Source: a virus
Reading direction: 5' to 3' (one strand)
IMG/VR virus record: IMGVR_UViG_3300005337_000022
Span: 1 to 51,043 of that record
DNA: 51,043 nucleotides
The translations under genes were made by a program, and so were the position numbers. Of this stretch, positions 1 through 7,073 are shown in pieces. How positions within the stretch are numbered: the first letter of the stretch is position 1; each line of letters begins with the position of its first letter. The notes beneath the pieces were generated by a model. The model saw only the letters and a list, made by a program, of their open reading frames with translations, searched no databases and was not told the DNA's origin.

Positions 1-40
1 GAGGTAGAACGCGTCACCGGGCCCGATCCGAGCGCGATCG
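1..40. repeat. Terminal direct repeat, left copy
   Basis: These 40 bases are identical to the last 40 of the window (51004-51043). One reading frame continues through the joined ends. This is the signature of a circular molecule or an assembly overlap; 40 bp is short for a packaged terminal repeat. Confidence 0.97.
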
Positions 41-213
41 AAGACCTCGATCAGCCGCCCGACGAACTCTGCTGAGTCCTCGTCGGAGACGTGGCCGGCC
101 ATGAACTCGTTCGTCTCGAAATCGACCGGGCGCCGCAGCACGCGCGAGTCGCTCGGCCCCTTCACGACACGCTCGTGCGGCACCTCCGTACCGTCGATCG
201 TCAGCTGCTTCAT
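1..213 (-). CDS. Junction-spanning hypothetical protein, N-terminal part
   Basis: This is the first 71 codons of a 198-residue protein whose remainder lies at 50620-51043 once the ends are joined. The ATG at 213 overlaps the stop of the methyltransferase gene as TGATG. The N-terminal part begins MKQLTIDGTEV and is basic then acidic. The C-terminal part holds a helical region resembling a winged-helix module. No family was recognised. Because the frame is uninterrupted across the repeat, the split is an artefact of linearisation. Confidence 0.8.
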   Translation of the reverse strand, partial: MKQLTIDGTEVPHERVVKGPSDSRVLRRPVDFETNEFMAGHVSDEDSAEFVGRLIEVFDRARIGPGDAFYL

Positions 214-653
214 CACCTGGCCGCCTTCGCCACGCGGTCGTACATGACGATCGAGCCCGCCACCGCCACGTTCAGGCAGTACGCCGACGGAATCTCGACG
301 ATCGCGTCGCAGACGCTAAACACGGCCTCGCTCAGGCCACGGTCCTCCGCGCCCAGCACGTAGATCGCGTGCGCCGGATGTACGAACGCGGGCAGGTGAC
401 AGCTCGTGTCGAGCACCCGCTCAACGCCGACGATCTTGCAGCGCGGGAACACGCCCGAGAGATCGTGCGCGCCGAGATCGATCAGCGGCACGTGCCGGCA
501 CGCCTTCGTCGTGTCGGTCACCTGATCGCGCGGGTAGCGCGCGCCGCCGACCGTGAACAGCAGGTCGGCCCCGAACGCGTGCGCCGAGCGCCACAGCGTG
601 CCCAGGTTCGCCGGGGTCTTGCCGCCGTCGATCCCGATCCCGAAGTAGCCCAT
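213..653 (-). CDS. SPOUT (SpoU/TrmH-family) RNA 2'-O-methyltransferase
   Basis: The 146-residue protein is a compact TrmH/SpoU domain without an N-terminal substrate-binding extension. All three family motifs are visible: motif 1 NLGTLWRSAHAFGA near residue 15, motif 2 YVLGAEDRGLS near 100, and motif 3 IPSAYCLNVAVAGSI near 123, which forms the knotted S-adenosylmethionine site. Known relatives methylate tRNA or rRNA ribose. The target here is unknown; protection of tRNA or rRNA during infection is inference. The start at 653 is chosen because it gives a TGATG overlap; an ATG three codons upstream is possible. Such enzymes are uncommon in phages of this size. Confidence 0.9.
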   Translation of the reverse strand: MGYFGIGIDGGKTPANLGTLWRSAHAFGADLLFTVGGARYPRDQVTDTTKACRHVPLIDLGAHDLSGVFPRCKIVGVERVLDTSCHLPAFVHPAHAIYVLGAEDRGLSEAVFSVCDAIVEIPSAYCLNVAVAGSIVMYDRVAKAAR

Positions 654-1045
654 CACGCGCACACGCAGTCGGTCGTCTCCGGCGCGTTCACGCCGTCCGG
701 ATCCCCGGACCGCGAGTAGCGCGCCGCCGTCTGCGGGTCGACCGGCACCTGCCCGGTGTCACCGCAGATCGAGCAGCCGATGATGCGCAGCTCGTCGACG
801 CGCGGGTCGTCCTCGAACCGAGACGACGCCGCGAAGTCCTCCTCCGTGTCGTCGTCGAAGCGAACGCGGACCCGGGGCGGGATGCCGTACGGGCGCCCCT
901 CCTCGTCGACGTCGCCGTCGGCGTCCGTGATCTCGTAGACCGTACCGATCGCCTCATCGATCGGGTGCTCGCCGTCGATGTGGACGCGAGCGCCGACGAA
1001 GTACAGCCGACCGTCGACGTCGAGGACGCGCTCGACGGTGCTCAT
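653..1045 (-). CDS. Acidic hypothetical protein with C-terminal zinc-type cysteines
   Basis: The 130-residue protein has an acidic middle rich in Asp and Glu and a small beta-rich N-terminus (LYFVGARVHIDGEHP). A C-terminal CSICGDTG motif followed by a terminal CVC resembles a DnaJ-like zinc knuckle. The ATG overlaps the preceding stop by ATGA. No family was recognised. It sits between a membrane protein and the RNA methyltransferase in one operon. Confidence 0.75.
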   Translation of the reverse strand: MSTVERVLDVDGRLYFVGARVHIDGEHPIDEAIGTVYEITDADGDVDEEGRPYGIPPRVRVRFDDDTEEDFAASSRFEDDPRVDELRIIGCSICGDTGQVPVDPQTAARYSRSGDPDGVNAPETTDCVCA

Positions 1046-1398
1046 GCCGTCGCCCGCTCGATCTGCAGGTAGGCCGACTCGTCACGCGACCACCGGCTCA
1101 GCTCCTCAGCGCCGAGCAGCTCCGGGGAGCGCTCGACCTCGACGCCGTCCACCAGGACGACCATGACCCTGGTCCCCGGCGCGACCCCGGGCTCCGTCCG
1201 AACGCGGAGGTCGCCCTGCCAGCCGCCCGCGTCCCGCGCGCTGACCGTCAGCCGCGCGCCGTCCTCGTGCGCGTTCAGGATCGAGCACGCGACGACGCCG
1301 ACCAGGATCAGGACGAACGCCAGTCCCCACCACGCGATGACCGCAGACAGGCCGGCCGCGACGAACGCGGCCAGCAGGACCGCCGTCCCGCGCCTCAC
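1042..1398 (-). CDS. Membrane protein with a tail-sheath-like extramembrane domain
   Basis: The 118-residue protein has two hydrophobic segments near residues 5-22 and 24-42, followed by a domain of about 70 residues. That domain (50-115) resembles residues 102-172 of this phage's own tail sheath (25542..27017). Both have a G-W turn, alternating beta strands, the identical octapeptide GVEVERSP, then a helix with a W-x-R-x3-S-x-Y pattern. The similarity is read by eye, with roughly 35-40 per cent identity. The gene is in the early region, overlaps its neighbours by ATGA on both sides, and has no structural partners nearby. Function is unknown; an anchored decoy or assembly guide is inference. 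Confidence 0.75.
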   Translation of the reverse strand: MRRGTAVLLAAFVAAGLSAVIAWWGLAFVLILVGVVACSILNAHEDGARLTVSARDAGGWQGDLRVRTEPGVAPGTRVMVVLVDGVEVERSPELLGAEELSRWSRDESAYLQIERATA

Positions 1399-1820
1399 CT
1401 GTCACCACCCTTCTCCAGCAGCTCGCGGACCACGGCCAAGAACTCCTCCCCCAGCTCGTAGCCGACCCCGTAGTCGCGGCTGCTCCCGCGCTGCTCGTCG
1501 ACGACGCCCTCGACGCGTTCCGGCCCGAGCGCCAGCGTCAGCAGGTCGATCGGGATGGCGATCCCGCGCGCCGCCTTCGGCCGCTGGACCTCCTCCGTGA
1601 TGTCCTCGCCGTCGGAGTTGTAGGTGAACTTCGGGCCGTCGTAGCCGACCTGGATCGTCATGTCGTCGGACTCGCGCCTCTCGATCTTGACGGACTTGCC
1701 GTCGATCGCGGCCTCCTGCACGCGCTCCATCTGCTCGCGCGACGGCCAGTCGGTCGCCATCGCGGGCTTCTCCTCCGGCGCCTCGACGAGATCCTGCGGC
1801 GTCTCGGAACGGTCCAACAT
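1395..1820 (-). CDS. Hypothetical acidic protein
   Basis: The 141-residue protein is acidic and beta-rich in the middle (MTIQVGYDGPKFTYNSDG). No family was recognised. It is the first gene after a dyad promoter site at 1859-1873. The start at 1820 is fixed by GAAGGGAGC about 6 bases upstream. It heads the operon running through the membrane protein and the methyltransferase to the window junction. Confidence 0.75.
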   Translation of the reverse strand: MLDRSETPQDLVEAPEEKPAMATDWPSREQMERVQEAAIDGKSVKIERRESDDMTIQVGYDGPKFTYNSDGEDITEEVQRPKAARGIAIPIDLLTLALGPERVEGVVDEQRGSSRDYGVGYELGEEFLAVVRELLEKGGDR

Positions 1821-1858
1821 GAGCTGCTCCCTTCGCGGGGTTTCGGGTACTCCGCGAA

Positions 1859-1873
1859 GATAGCAGATCTATA
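1859..1873 (-). promoter_or_regulatory. Dyad promoter/operator, site B
   Basis: The plus strand reads GATAG-CAGAT-CTATA. On the transcribed strand the end of the dyad forms TGCTATCTT, an extended -10-like element. The ATG of the next gene lies about 38 bases downstream, after a GTACCCGAAAC box and a ribosome site. It shares pattern and position with sites at 2527, 5499, 14756 and 38292. Confidence 0.6.
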
Positions 1874-2237
1874 CGTGCATGTGGAGCGGGTAGAGCCCTT
1901 CGCCGCGCATCCGCTTCGTCCCGGCCCCGACCAGCCGGGCGTGCCCGTCGTCCGACCACGCCAGCTCCACGCCGAGCATCTTGACCTTCGGCCTCTTCCC
2001 GCCGACATAGCCCGAACCACCGCAGCGCGTGCAGTGCCCCGACCGCTTGCCCTTCTTCCGCTTCCGCGTCGCCGCGCACTGCGAGCAAGCCGCCCGCGGC
2101 TCCCACTCGTGGATCGAGGCGAGGTACATGACCCCGCCGATCACGACCTCCAGCACCGGGATCGAGCACACGGGACAGAACGTCCGCACGAGCGTCTCGA
2201 TCGGGTCCTGCACGGGTAAGTCCACGGTGGCCGCCAT
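1869..2237 (-). CDS. Zinc-ribbon protein
   Basis: The 122-residue protein has two or three zinc-type cysteine pairs: CPVC near residue 22, CSQC near 50 and CTRCGGSGYVGG near 67, the last like a DnaJ zinc repeat. A run of Lys and Arg between the pairs suggests nucleic-acid binding. The start at 2237 is the first ATG after the hairpins; an upstream extension would run through them and is unlikely. Function is unknown. The TAG stop lies inside promoter site B. Confidence 0.7.
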   Translation of the reverse strand: MAATVDLPVQDPIETLVRTFCPVCSIPVLEVVIGGVMYLASIHEWEPRAACSQCAATRKRKKGKRSGHCTRCGGSGYVGGKRPKVKMLGVELAWSDDGHARLVGAGTKRMRGEGLYPLHMHV

Positions 2238-2270
2238 TCCGGTGACGTCGCCACGGTACCCCAAACGCAG

Positions 2271-2302
2271 GCGGCCCCGCCGACGAGTGTCGGCGAGGCC
2301 GC
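2271..2302 (-). other. Hairpin upstream of a zinc-ribbon gene
   Basis: A 14-bp stem with one mismatch and a four-base loop lies between the terminator of the 54-residue gene and the start at 2237. It could be a second terminator or a leader structure. The sequence GGCAAG lies between the two hairpins on the transcribed strand. Confidence 0.5.
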
Positions 2303-2317
2303 TAGCTTGCCTGCGAG

Positions 2318-2346
2318 CCCGGGGCCGGACCGCCGCCGGCCCCGGG
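2318..2346 (-). terminator. Hairpin terminator after the 54-residue gene
   Basis: A perfect 11-bp GC stem with a seven-base loop begins eight bases past the stop codon at 2354. No U-tract follows, as is common for actinobacterial hairpin terminators. Confidence 0.65.
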
Positions 2347-2353
2347 CCATCTC

Positions 2354-2518
2354 TCAGCCGCGACTGACCTCGCACGCCTGCCCGCACTCCGGGCAGGCGG
2401 CATCGTCGTCATCGTTCAGGTAGATGACGCCGTGCTCGACGAAACCGTCAAGCCGACGCCGAGCCCCGTGCTCGGCGCAGTCGTGGTTCTCGCAGAGCGC
2501 GATGATCTGGTCGGGCAT
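2354..2518 (-). CDS. Small zinc-knuckle protein, probably leaderless
   Basis: The 54-residue protein begins MPDQIIALCENHDC and ends with CPECGQAC, so two cysteine pairs could bind one zinc. It lies alone between a dyad promoter and a terminator, which suggests its own transcript. The -10-like TATCCT is seven bases before the ATG, so the mRNA would start at or next to the start codon. Function is unknown; a small regulator is plausible. Confidence 0.7.
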   Translation of the reverse strand: MPDQIIALCENHDCAEHGARRRLDGFVEHGVIYLNDDDDAACPECGQACEVSRG

Positions 2519-2526
2519 GACCACGA

Positions 2527-2543
2527 GGATAGCAGTCCTATCC
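2527..2543 (-). promoter_or_regulatory. Perfect dyad promoter/operator, site A
   Basis: GGATAG and CTATCC are exact inverted halves around a five-base spacer. It is the most symmetric copy of the dyad family. TATCCT overlapping its downstream half ends seven bases before the ATG of the 54-residue gene. Confidence 0.65.
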
Positions 2544-3703
2544 TAGATCGGGTAGAGCGTGTGCAACATCCACGGCTCGCCGGCCATGCACAACGCGCCG
2601 TCGACGGAGTCGAGGTTGATCCGCTTCGGCGCGTCCTTCGCCTCGCCGTCCGACCACCACCGCACCTGCCGATCCGCCACGCCGAGCAGCTTGGCCGCTT
2701 CGGCGACGCCCAGCCGCCCAGCGATCGGCTTCAACCACGCGCGGAACGGCTCGATGTCGACCGTGCCGGGGCTCTCCTGATCGACGACGAGCCCGCTCCC
2801 CTTGCGCCCGTTGCGCGCCTTCTGCCGCAGCGGCTTCGTCTTCGCCGCGGCGATCGCCTCGTTCACCGTCCGGCCCTCACGCTCCGCCCGCAGCCGCGAC
2901 GTCATCCGGTCGGCCTCACGCAGCCGGTCGCGATCCTCCGGAGAACGCTTGCGCCGCGCCCGCCGCTGCGCGCGCACCCGCTCCGGGTTCTGCTGCCGGA
3001 AGCGCTCAGCGCTCCGCGCCGCCCGCGCGCGCCGCCGCCGCTCCGCGTACCGGTTGCACTCCTCGCAGTAGTGCTTCTTCGGCGCCCGCGCCGGCCGCTC
3101 ACCACAGCCGCGGCACAGCCCGCCGCGACGCTCAACGTGCGCCTGATCCCTGCAGCCCTCGCAGTAGCGCCGCGCCATCGGCGGCTTACGGCCACCGCAG
3201 CGCTCGCACGGCCTCCTGCGCATCGCCGAACGCGCCCGCGCCTTCGCCCGCGCCGCGTCAGCCGCGATCTCCGAGCAGTCCGCGCAGAGCCGGCGACCGC
3301 GCTCCGGCGGCTTCTCGCCGCCGCAGCGCTGACAGGGGATCGGCTTCCTGTAGGAGTTGCCCCGCGGCTCGCACGAGGCGCACAGGCGGCGACCCTGGCC
3401 GGGCGGCTTCTCGCCGCCGCAGCGCTGACAGCACGCCTGCCGCGCCAGCCGACACGACGGGCAGTACCGAGCGCCCCGCGGCGAGCCTTCCTTGCTCCCG
3501 CCGCAGCCACGGCAGACCTTCCGCGCGGCGCGCTCGTCACGACACGGTCCGCACAGGTGCCCGTTCCGCACGCAGTCGACCTTCGGCCCGCCACATGCCC
3601 GACACGGCTTCAGCGCCGGGTCGACCTCCGGCCCGTCCGGCGCCGGCACGAGCCGCAGCTCCGGACGAGCGACGAAGGGCTCCGGGCTCGGTTGCGCAGC
3701 CAC
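2543..3703 (-). CDS. Six-zinc-ribbon protein with basic linker and C-terminal HTH
   Basis: The 386-residue protein opens with six tandem four-cysteine modules between about residues 33 and 225. Each has the form CxxCGGxK, then 10-16 residues, then CxxC; examples are CRACGGPK, CRGCGGSK, two copies of CQRCGGEK, CERCGGRK and CRGCGER. A strongly basic, Arg-rich helical stretch follows (about 225-290). The last 80 residues contain a helix-turn-helix-like segment, AAKLLGVADRQVRWW. The start is GTG, directly after the TAG of the previous gene. I know no named family with this arrangement. Multivalent binding to DNA or RNA is inference. Confidence 0.85.
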   Translation of the reverse strand: MAAQPSPEPFVARPELRLVPAPDGPEVDPALKPCRACGGPKVDCVRNGHLCGPCRDERAARKVCRGCGGSKEGSPRGARYCPSCRLARQACCQRCGGEKPPGQGRRLCASCEPRGNSYRKPIPCQRCGGEKPPERGRRLCADCSEIAADAARAKARARSAMRRRPCERCGGRKPPMARRYCEGCRDQAHVERRGGLCRGCGERPARAPKKHYCEECNRYAERRRRARAARSAERFRQQNPERVRAQRRARRKRSPEDRDRLREADRMTSRLRAEREGRTVNEAIAAAKTKPLRQKARNGRKGSGLVVDQESPGTVDIEPFRAWLKPIAGRLGVAEAAKLLGVADRQVRWWSDGEAKDAPKRINLDSVDGALCMAGEPWMLHTLYPI

Positions 3704-4150
3704 CTAGACCGCCTCGATCCCGCGGAGCGTGTCGATCGTGTCCAGCACAGAGGACAGCAGGAACACCAGGCTGGTCGCGACGTCCTCGTCCTCGCCGCGG
3801 CGGATCGCCTCCTCAGCCTCTCGACCGATCGTCACGCCCACGCCCGTCAGCAACGCGGCCGCGGCCAGACGACTACCCTGCCGCGGCCGCGTCGCGCTGA
3901 TCTCCGCACACGTGCTCTCCAGCCCCGCGAGGGTCGACCGCGCCGCATCTAGCGCAGCCGAAGGTCCGCCCCACAGCGACGTGTAGCCGCCGTCCCCGTT
4001 CGACGTAGAGCGCCAGGCCGGGACCGGGGACGTCGTGCCCGCGCCCAGCGACGTCGACGTAGACCCAGCCGCGATCAGTGACCGCAGCGCCAGCCCCGCA
4101 GCGAGGCCCGCCAACGCACTCGCGACGACGGGCCGCCACCCGGCGGTCAC
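3704..4150 (-). CDS. Hypothetical protein with N-terminal membrane segment
   Basis: The 148-residue protein has one hydrophobic N-terminal segment (VVASALAGLAAGLALRSLIAA) acting as an anchor or signal. A Ser/Thr/Gly-rich stretch and a helical C-terminus follow. The GTG start overlaps the stop of the Ku-like gene by GTGA. No family was recognised. Confidence 0.7.
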   Translation of the reverse strand: MTAGWRPVVASALAGLAAGLALRSLIAAGSTSTSLGAGTTSPVPAWRSTSNGDGGYTSLWGGPSAALDAARSTLAGLESTCAEISATRPRQGSRLAAAALLTGVGVTIGREAEEAIRRGEDEDVATSLVFLLSSVLDTIDTLRGIEAV

Positions 4151-5178
4151 GACCCCGCGGCGATCGCCGCCGCGAGATCCCCGCCGCCCTGCGCCTGCGC
4201 CGAGTGGATCGGGACCCAGTGCTCGGCGCCGTCCTGCCGCGCAGCTTCGAGCAGCTCCCCGTGCAACCTCGCGCGGTCGTCCTCCAGCTCGTTCAGCGCG
4301 CTGGCCGGCTGCCGGTTGCGGCGGACGTAGTCGATCGCCGCGGCGCGCTCGGCCTCGGAGAACTCGATCTCCGTCACCTTGCCCGCAGCCGGCACGGGCC
4401 GCTCAGCCGCCGCCCACTCGACCTCCAGCAGCACGAGCGCATTGTGCCGCGCCGACGCGACGATGATCCCCAGCGCCTGGTTCGTCCGCTTCGACCAGCG
4501 CACCGCCAGCGCGCTGCTCTCCTCCCTCAGCGCCATGTACAGCAGCGCGCAGACCTTCTGCGACTCCGGGTCCTGCGGCACGACGTACTTGGCGCCGATG
4601 ATCCGCGAGCGCGGCACCGCCGCCGCGGGGATCGCCGCTGAGATCTCCATCCCTTCGAGCTTGACCTCGCGGTCGATCTCGGCCAGCTGCTTCGTCAGGT
4701 CGACGAACGTCCCGTCCTCCCTCGTCACGCCGCGCGCTGACCGTCCGATCGGCGTCTCCACGCCCAAGCGCACATCTCGTTCGAGCGCCTGCGCAGCGTT
4801 CACCGGGATGATCGGCGCCGCGCCCGGCGCCCGCGCCGGGATCAGCGAGGCCGGGTCGACAGCCTCCGGCAGGTCCGTCTCCGGGACCACCGGCGCCGCG
4901 GCGGCCGCGGCCTCCTGCTCGGCCTCGTCGCGCGTCACGCCCTCCGGCGCCAGCGATGGTGCGTCGTCGCCGGTCGTACCCACCGGCGTCTCGAACGGCG
5001 GCTGCCCGAGCAGCAACGGCGCCCCGACGTGCTCCGCCGTCCCCTCGACGATGACCTGCCCGTCCGGGCCCAGCGTCTTCGTCTCCCACCTGGTCGCGGA
5101 GGTCGTCCCCGCCACGTTCTGCAGCGACACGTCCGCCTCGACGCCGCCCAGCTTGATCGTCGTCCTCTGACCGGCCAT
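4147..5178 (-). CDS. Ku-like DNA end-binding protein
   Basis: The 343-residue protein resembles bacterial Ku in two places. The first is the opening strand pattern IKLGGVEADVSLQNV (compare the Ku start, I-x-FG-x-V-x-V-x-L). The second is the core at about 178-262, where EIS..IP is followed by Y-x-V-P-x-D, then K-x-C-A-LL-x-x-AL-x-E, then a conserved L-x-L-x-V-E-W-A-x-E-R-P. Bacterial Ku binds double-strand ends and recruits LigD. Ku genes are known in mycobacteriophages Corndog and Omega, where end joining circularises the genome. An Ala/Pro-rich insert at 70-130 is unusual. No ligase is encoded, so a host LigD would be needed. GAAGGGAGC fixes the ATG at 5178. Confidence 0.7.
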   Translation of the reverse strand: MAGQRTTIKLGGVEADVSLQNVAGTTSATRWETKTLGPDGQVIVEGTAEHVGAPLLLGQPPFETPVGTTGDDAPSLAPEGVTRDEAEQEAAAAAAPVVPETDLPEAVDPASLIPARAPGAAPIIPVNAAQALERDVRLGVETPIGRSARGVTREDGTFVDLTKQLAEIDREVKLEGMEISAAIPAAAVPRSRIIGAKYVVPQDPESQKVCALLYMALREESSALAVRWSKRTNQALGIIVASARHNALVLLEVEWAAAERPVPAAGKVTEIEFSEAERAAAIDYVRRNRQPASALNELEDDRARLHGELLEAARQDGAEHWVPIHSAQAQGGGDLAAAIAAGS

Positions 5179-5180
5179 GC

Positions 5181-5224
5181 CGGCTCCCTTCGTTCGCTCT
5201 TGCCTGGATCGGGGCCGGAGCCCC
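5181..5224 (-). promoter_or_regulatory. Leader of the Ku unit: hairpin, GGCAAGAGCGAA box, ribosome site
   Basis: A small GGGGC/GCCCC hairpin (5211-5224) is followed on the transcribed strand by GGCAAGAGCGAACGAAGGGA and the ATG. The same GGCAAGAGCGAA...GGGAGC series appears at 8134-8156 after another hairpin, so this is a repeated leader. Confidence 0.5.
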
Positions 5225-5233
5225 GTTGCTGCT

Positions 5234-5464
5234 CTACGGCGCTACGGCCGCCGCCGCGCGGCGAGCGTTGCGCTCCTCCGCGAACTTCTCGATCTCGACG
5301 CGCCGCCACACCGGCGTAGCGCGGACCTGCACGTCGCACTCCTCGCGGTCGTTCAGCGGCGCCGGCAGACCCCGCAGCTTGACCATGTTGTTCGGGTCAA
5401 CCCCGATGATCTCGGCCGCCTCGCTCTTGCCGACGAGCGGGGGCACCTTCGGGAGTCGGGCCAT
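5234..5464 (-). CDS. AlpA/excisionase-like HTH protein
   Basis: The 76-residue protein has an N-terminal helix-turn-helix (LVGKSEAAEIIGVDPNNMVK), then a beta turn and the W-R-R-x-E-I-E-K-F pattern typical of AlpA/Xis-type winged helices. Such proteins bind DNA as small regulators or recombination directionality factors. No integrase is present, so a transcriptional role is more likely. It lies directly downstream of dyad site C and has its own ribosome site (GGAGG). Confidence 0.75.
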   Translation of the reverse strand: MARLPKVPPLVGKSEAAEIIGVDPNNMVKLRGLPAPLNDREECDVQVRATPVWRRVEIEKFAEERNARRAAAAVAP

Positions 5465-5498
5465 CGGACCTCCGTGTTCGGGTACAGGGACGCAGCAC

Positions 5499-5513
5499 GA
5501 TAGCGGATCTATA
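5499..5513 (-). promoter_or_regulatory. Dyad promoter/operator, site C
   Basis: The plus strand reads GATAG-CGGAT-CTATA. On the transcribed strand CGCTATCGT could be the -10 region, followed by GTACCCGAACAC and the ribosome site of the HTH gene. Confidence 0.6.
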
Positions 5514-5514
5514 G

Positions 5515-6099
5515 CTAGCGTGCGAGCGCGTTGGGGAAGATCCGGAGGTCGATCGCACGCACGCCACGCTCGTAGCGAAACGCGAGGTTGCCGAACTCGT
5601 ACCGCGACCAGTCGTCGTCGTCGAGCCACCCGCCGGCGACCGGCTCGTCCTGCCACCACCGGGTGTCCACGTTGCCCTTCTGCAGAGCATCGCCGAGCGC
5701 CTTCTCCAGGAAGTAGCGGTGGTTCCCCTGGTCTCGCTTAGCGCGCGTCGGGAACGTCATGACGCCCTCGACCAGCACCGAGTCGAGCCCTCGCGGCAGG
5801 CCGGACTCGTGCAGCTTGACGGCCATCCCAGCGCGCCACGCCTTCAGCGCGGTGTCCATCGCCTGCCAGCCCGAACGGACCCCCAGCGTGTTCAGCGACG
5901 GCGCGTTGTGCAGGAACGCATGACGCGCACCGCCGCACACCCGACCATCACCTAGGACATGGGCGCAGCCCGACCCCTTCAACTTCTTGACGTACGAGTG
6001 GTCGGGGACGATCCGCAGCTCGACCGGCGGGACGGCGACCGTCTCCGGCGTGCTGGCCGCGATCGCCTCCGCGACGAGATCCTCATCGAACAACGTCAT
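5515..6099 (-). CDS. RusA-like Holliday junction resolvase
   Basis: The 194-residue protein has a RusA-type pattern in its C-terminal two thirds: a beta strand (VMTFPTRAKRDQGNH), a helix with LEKALGDALQKG, then WLDDDDWSRYEFGNLAF with clustered acidic residues that would bind magnesium. RusA enzymes cut branched DNA formed during recombination or replication. A CAHVL/CGGARHAF segment near 50 may be a zinc knuckle. The ATG overlaps the previous stop by ATGA. It fits with RecT and the exonuclease upstream. Confidence 0.7.
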   Translation of the reverse strand: MTLFDEDLVAEAIAASTPETVAVPPVELRIVPDHSYVKKLKGSGCAHVLGDGRVCGGARHAFLHNAPSLNTLGVRSGWQAMDTALKAWRAGMAVKLHESGLPRGLDSVLVEGVMTFPTRAKRDQGNHRYFLEKALGDALQKGNVDTRWWQDEPVAGGWLDDDDWSRYEFGNLAFRYERGVRAIDLRIFPNALAR

Positions 6100-6497
6100 G
6101 ACAGCGGAGGCATGTTGATTGACTTGTCGAACTCGCTGCGACGCACGCCGAAGCGGTCGCCGCACACGTCGCAGACGACGATCACCGGGCCCGTCGTCGC
6201 CGTCCCGTTCTCCACGCGGAACCGCCCCAGGCAGGGGAACGTCCGGTGCAGACGCAGACCCTCTAGTGAGCCGTGCTTCGCGAAGTGCTCGCCGGCCGCA
6301 GCCCGCGCCGACGAGCGGTCGATCAGGTCCCGGCTCGGATAGCGCACCGCCACCTGCGAGTGCGTCAGCCACAGCCGGTCCGTGGCGCCAACGCTCGCGA
6401 CATGCGGGAACGGGCTCAGCCGGATGCCGCGCCGCCGGAAGTCCTCCGGCGACAGGCTCGTGACGTCGAAGCCGATCGGCTGTGCCGCGACCGTCAT
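6096..6497 (-). CDS. Hypothetical protein with CxxCG motif
   Basis: The 133-residue protein ends in a CDVCGDRFGVRRSEFD segment, half of a possible zinc site; a lone Cys near 89 may contribute. No family was recognised. It overlaps both neighbours by ATGA and lies between the loader-like gene and the resolvase, so a DNA-processing link is plausible. Confidence 0.7.
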   Translation of the reverse strand: MTVAAQPIGFDVTSLSPEDFRRRGIRLSPFPHVASVGATDRLWLTHSQVAVRYPSRDLIDRSSARAAAGEHFAKHGSLEGLRLHRTFPCLGRFRVENGTATTGPVIVVCDVCGDRFGVRRSEFDKSINMPPLS

Positions 6498-7072
6498 GCC
6501 CCACCGCCTCGCGCCAGCTCTCTGCGCGCCTCACCGATCGCCGCGCCCGCTCCGCCTTCGAGCCTGCGGCGCGCTTCGCCGGCCGCGACCCCCGGCGTCG
6601 GATCAGCCTCCCACGCCCGGACGACCTCGCCGTAGTCCTTCGCGTACCGCCCGACCGCGTAGGAGTCGCCGCGCTGTGGATCCGGCATCTCCTTCGCGCC
6701 GCGCGGCCCGAGGGCCACGACAAACCGCCCCACCGCCTCGTGCTCGTCGGCCAGCCGCTCCACCAGCTCGTGGAAGTTCGACGCCGGCCGGAAGTAGTCG
6801 AGCATCGACACCCGCGCCCCGACCAGCCGCGCCGCCTCCAGGAACGTCGGCGCCGGACCCTGCACCTGACGATCGGCGATCCCCAGGATCGCCCCCGCTG
6901 TCGGCGCGCCGAACTTCCCGTCATGGGCGCGGATCGCAGCGATCGCACGATGCGGGCCGAGATCGCGCGCCGCCAACTCCAACATGAACGCGTCGATCCC
7001 GCTCCGCCCCCACGCAGCGACCTGCGACGGGAAGGACCCCAACAGCACCACTCGCACTGCGTCCTTCTCCAC
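6494..7072 (-). CDS. Hypothetical helical protein, possible helicase loader
   Basis: The 192-residue protein is mostly helical. It follows the HTH replication gene, the usual place for a phage helicase loader. The segment ELAARDLGPHRAIAAIRAHD is loosely like loader N-termini. No AAA+ motif is present, so any loader role is tentative. The GTG start at 7072 lies two bases past the previous stop. Confidence 0.6.
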   Translation of the reverse strand: MEKDAVRVVLLGSFPSQVAAWGRSGIDAFMLELAARDLGPHRAIAAIRAHDGKFGAPTAGAILGIADRQVQGPAPTFLEAARLVGARVSMLDYFRPASNFHELVERLADEHEAVGRFVVALGPRGAKEMPDPQRGDSYAVGRYAKDYGEVVRAWEADPTPGVAAGEARRRLEGGAGAAIGEARRELARGGGA

Positions 7073-7073
7073 C

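Noticed and set aside
1-40. Packaged direct terminal repeat
   Set aside because: Forty bases is short for a physical repeat and an intact gene crosses it; a circular assembly overlap explains it better.
2432-3952. A 506-residue plus-strand frame
   Set aside because: It is antisense to the zinc-ribbon protein, consists of Arg/Pro/Leu-rich sequence and crosses terminators and the dyad promoter.
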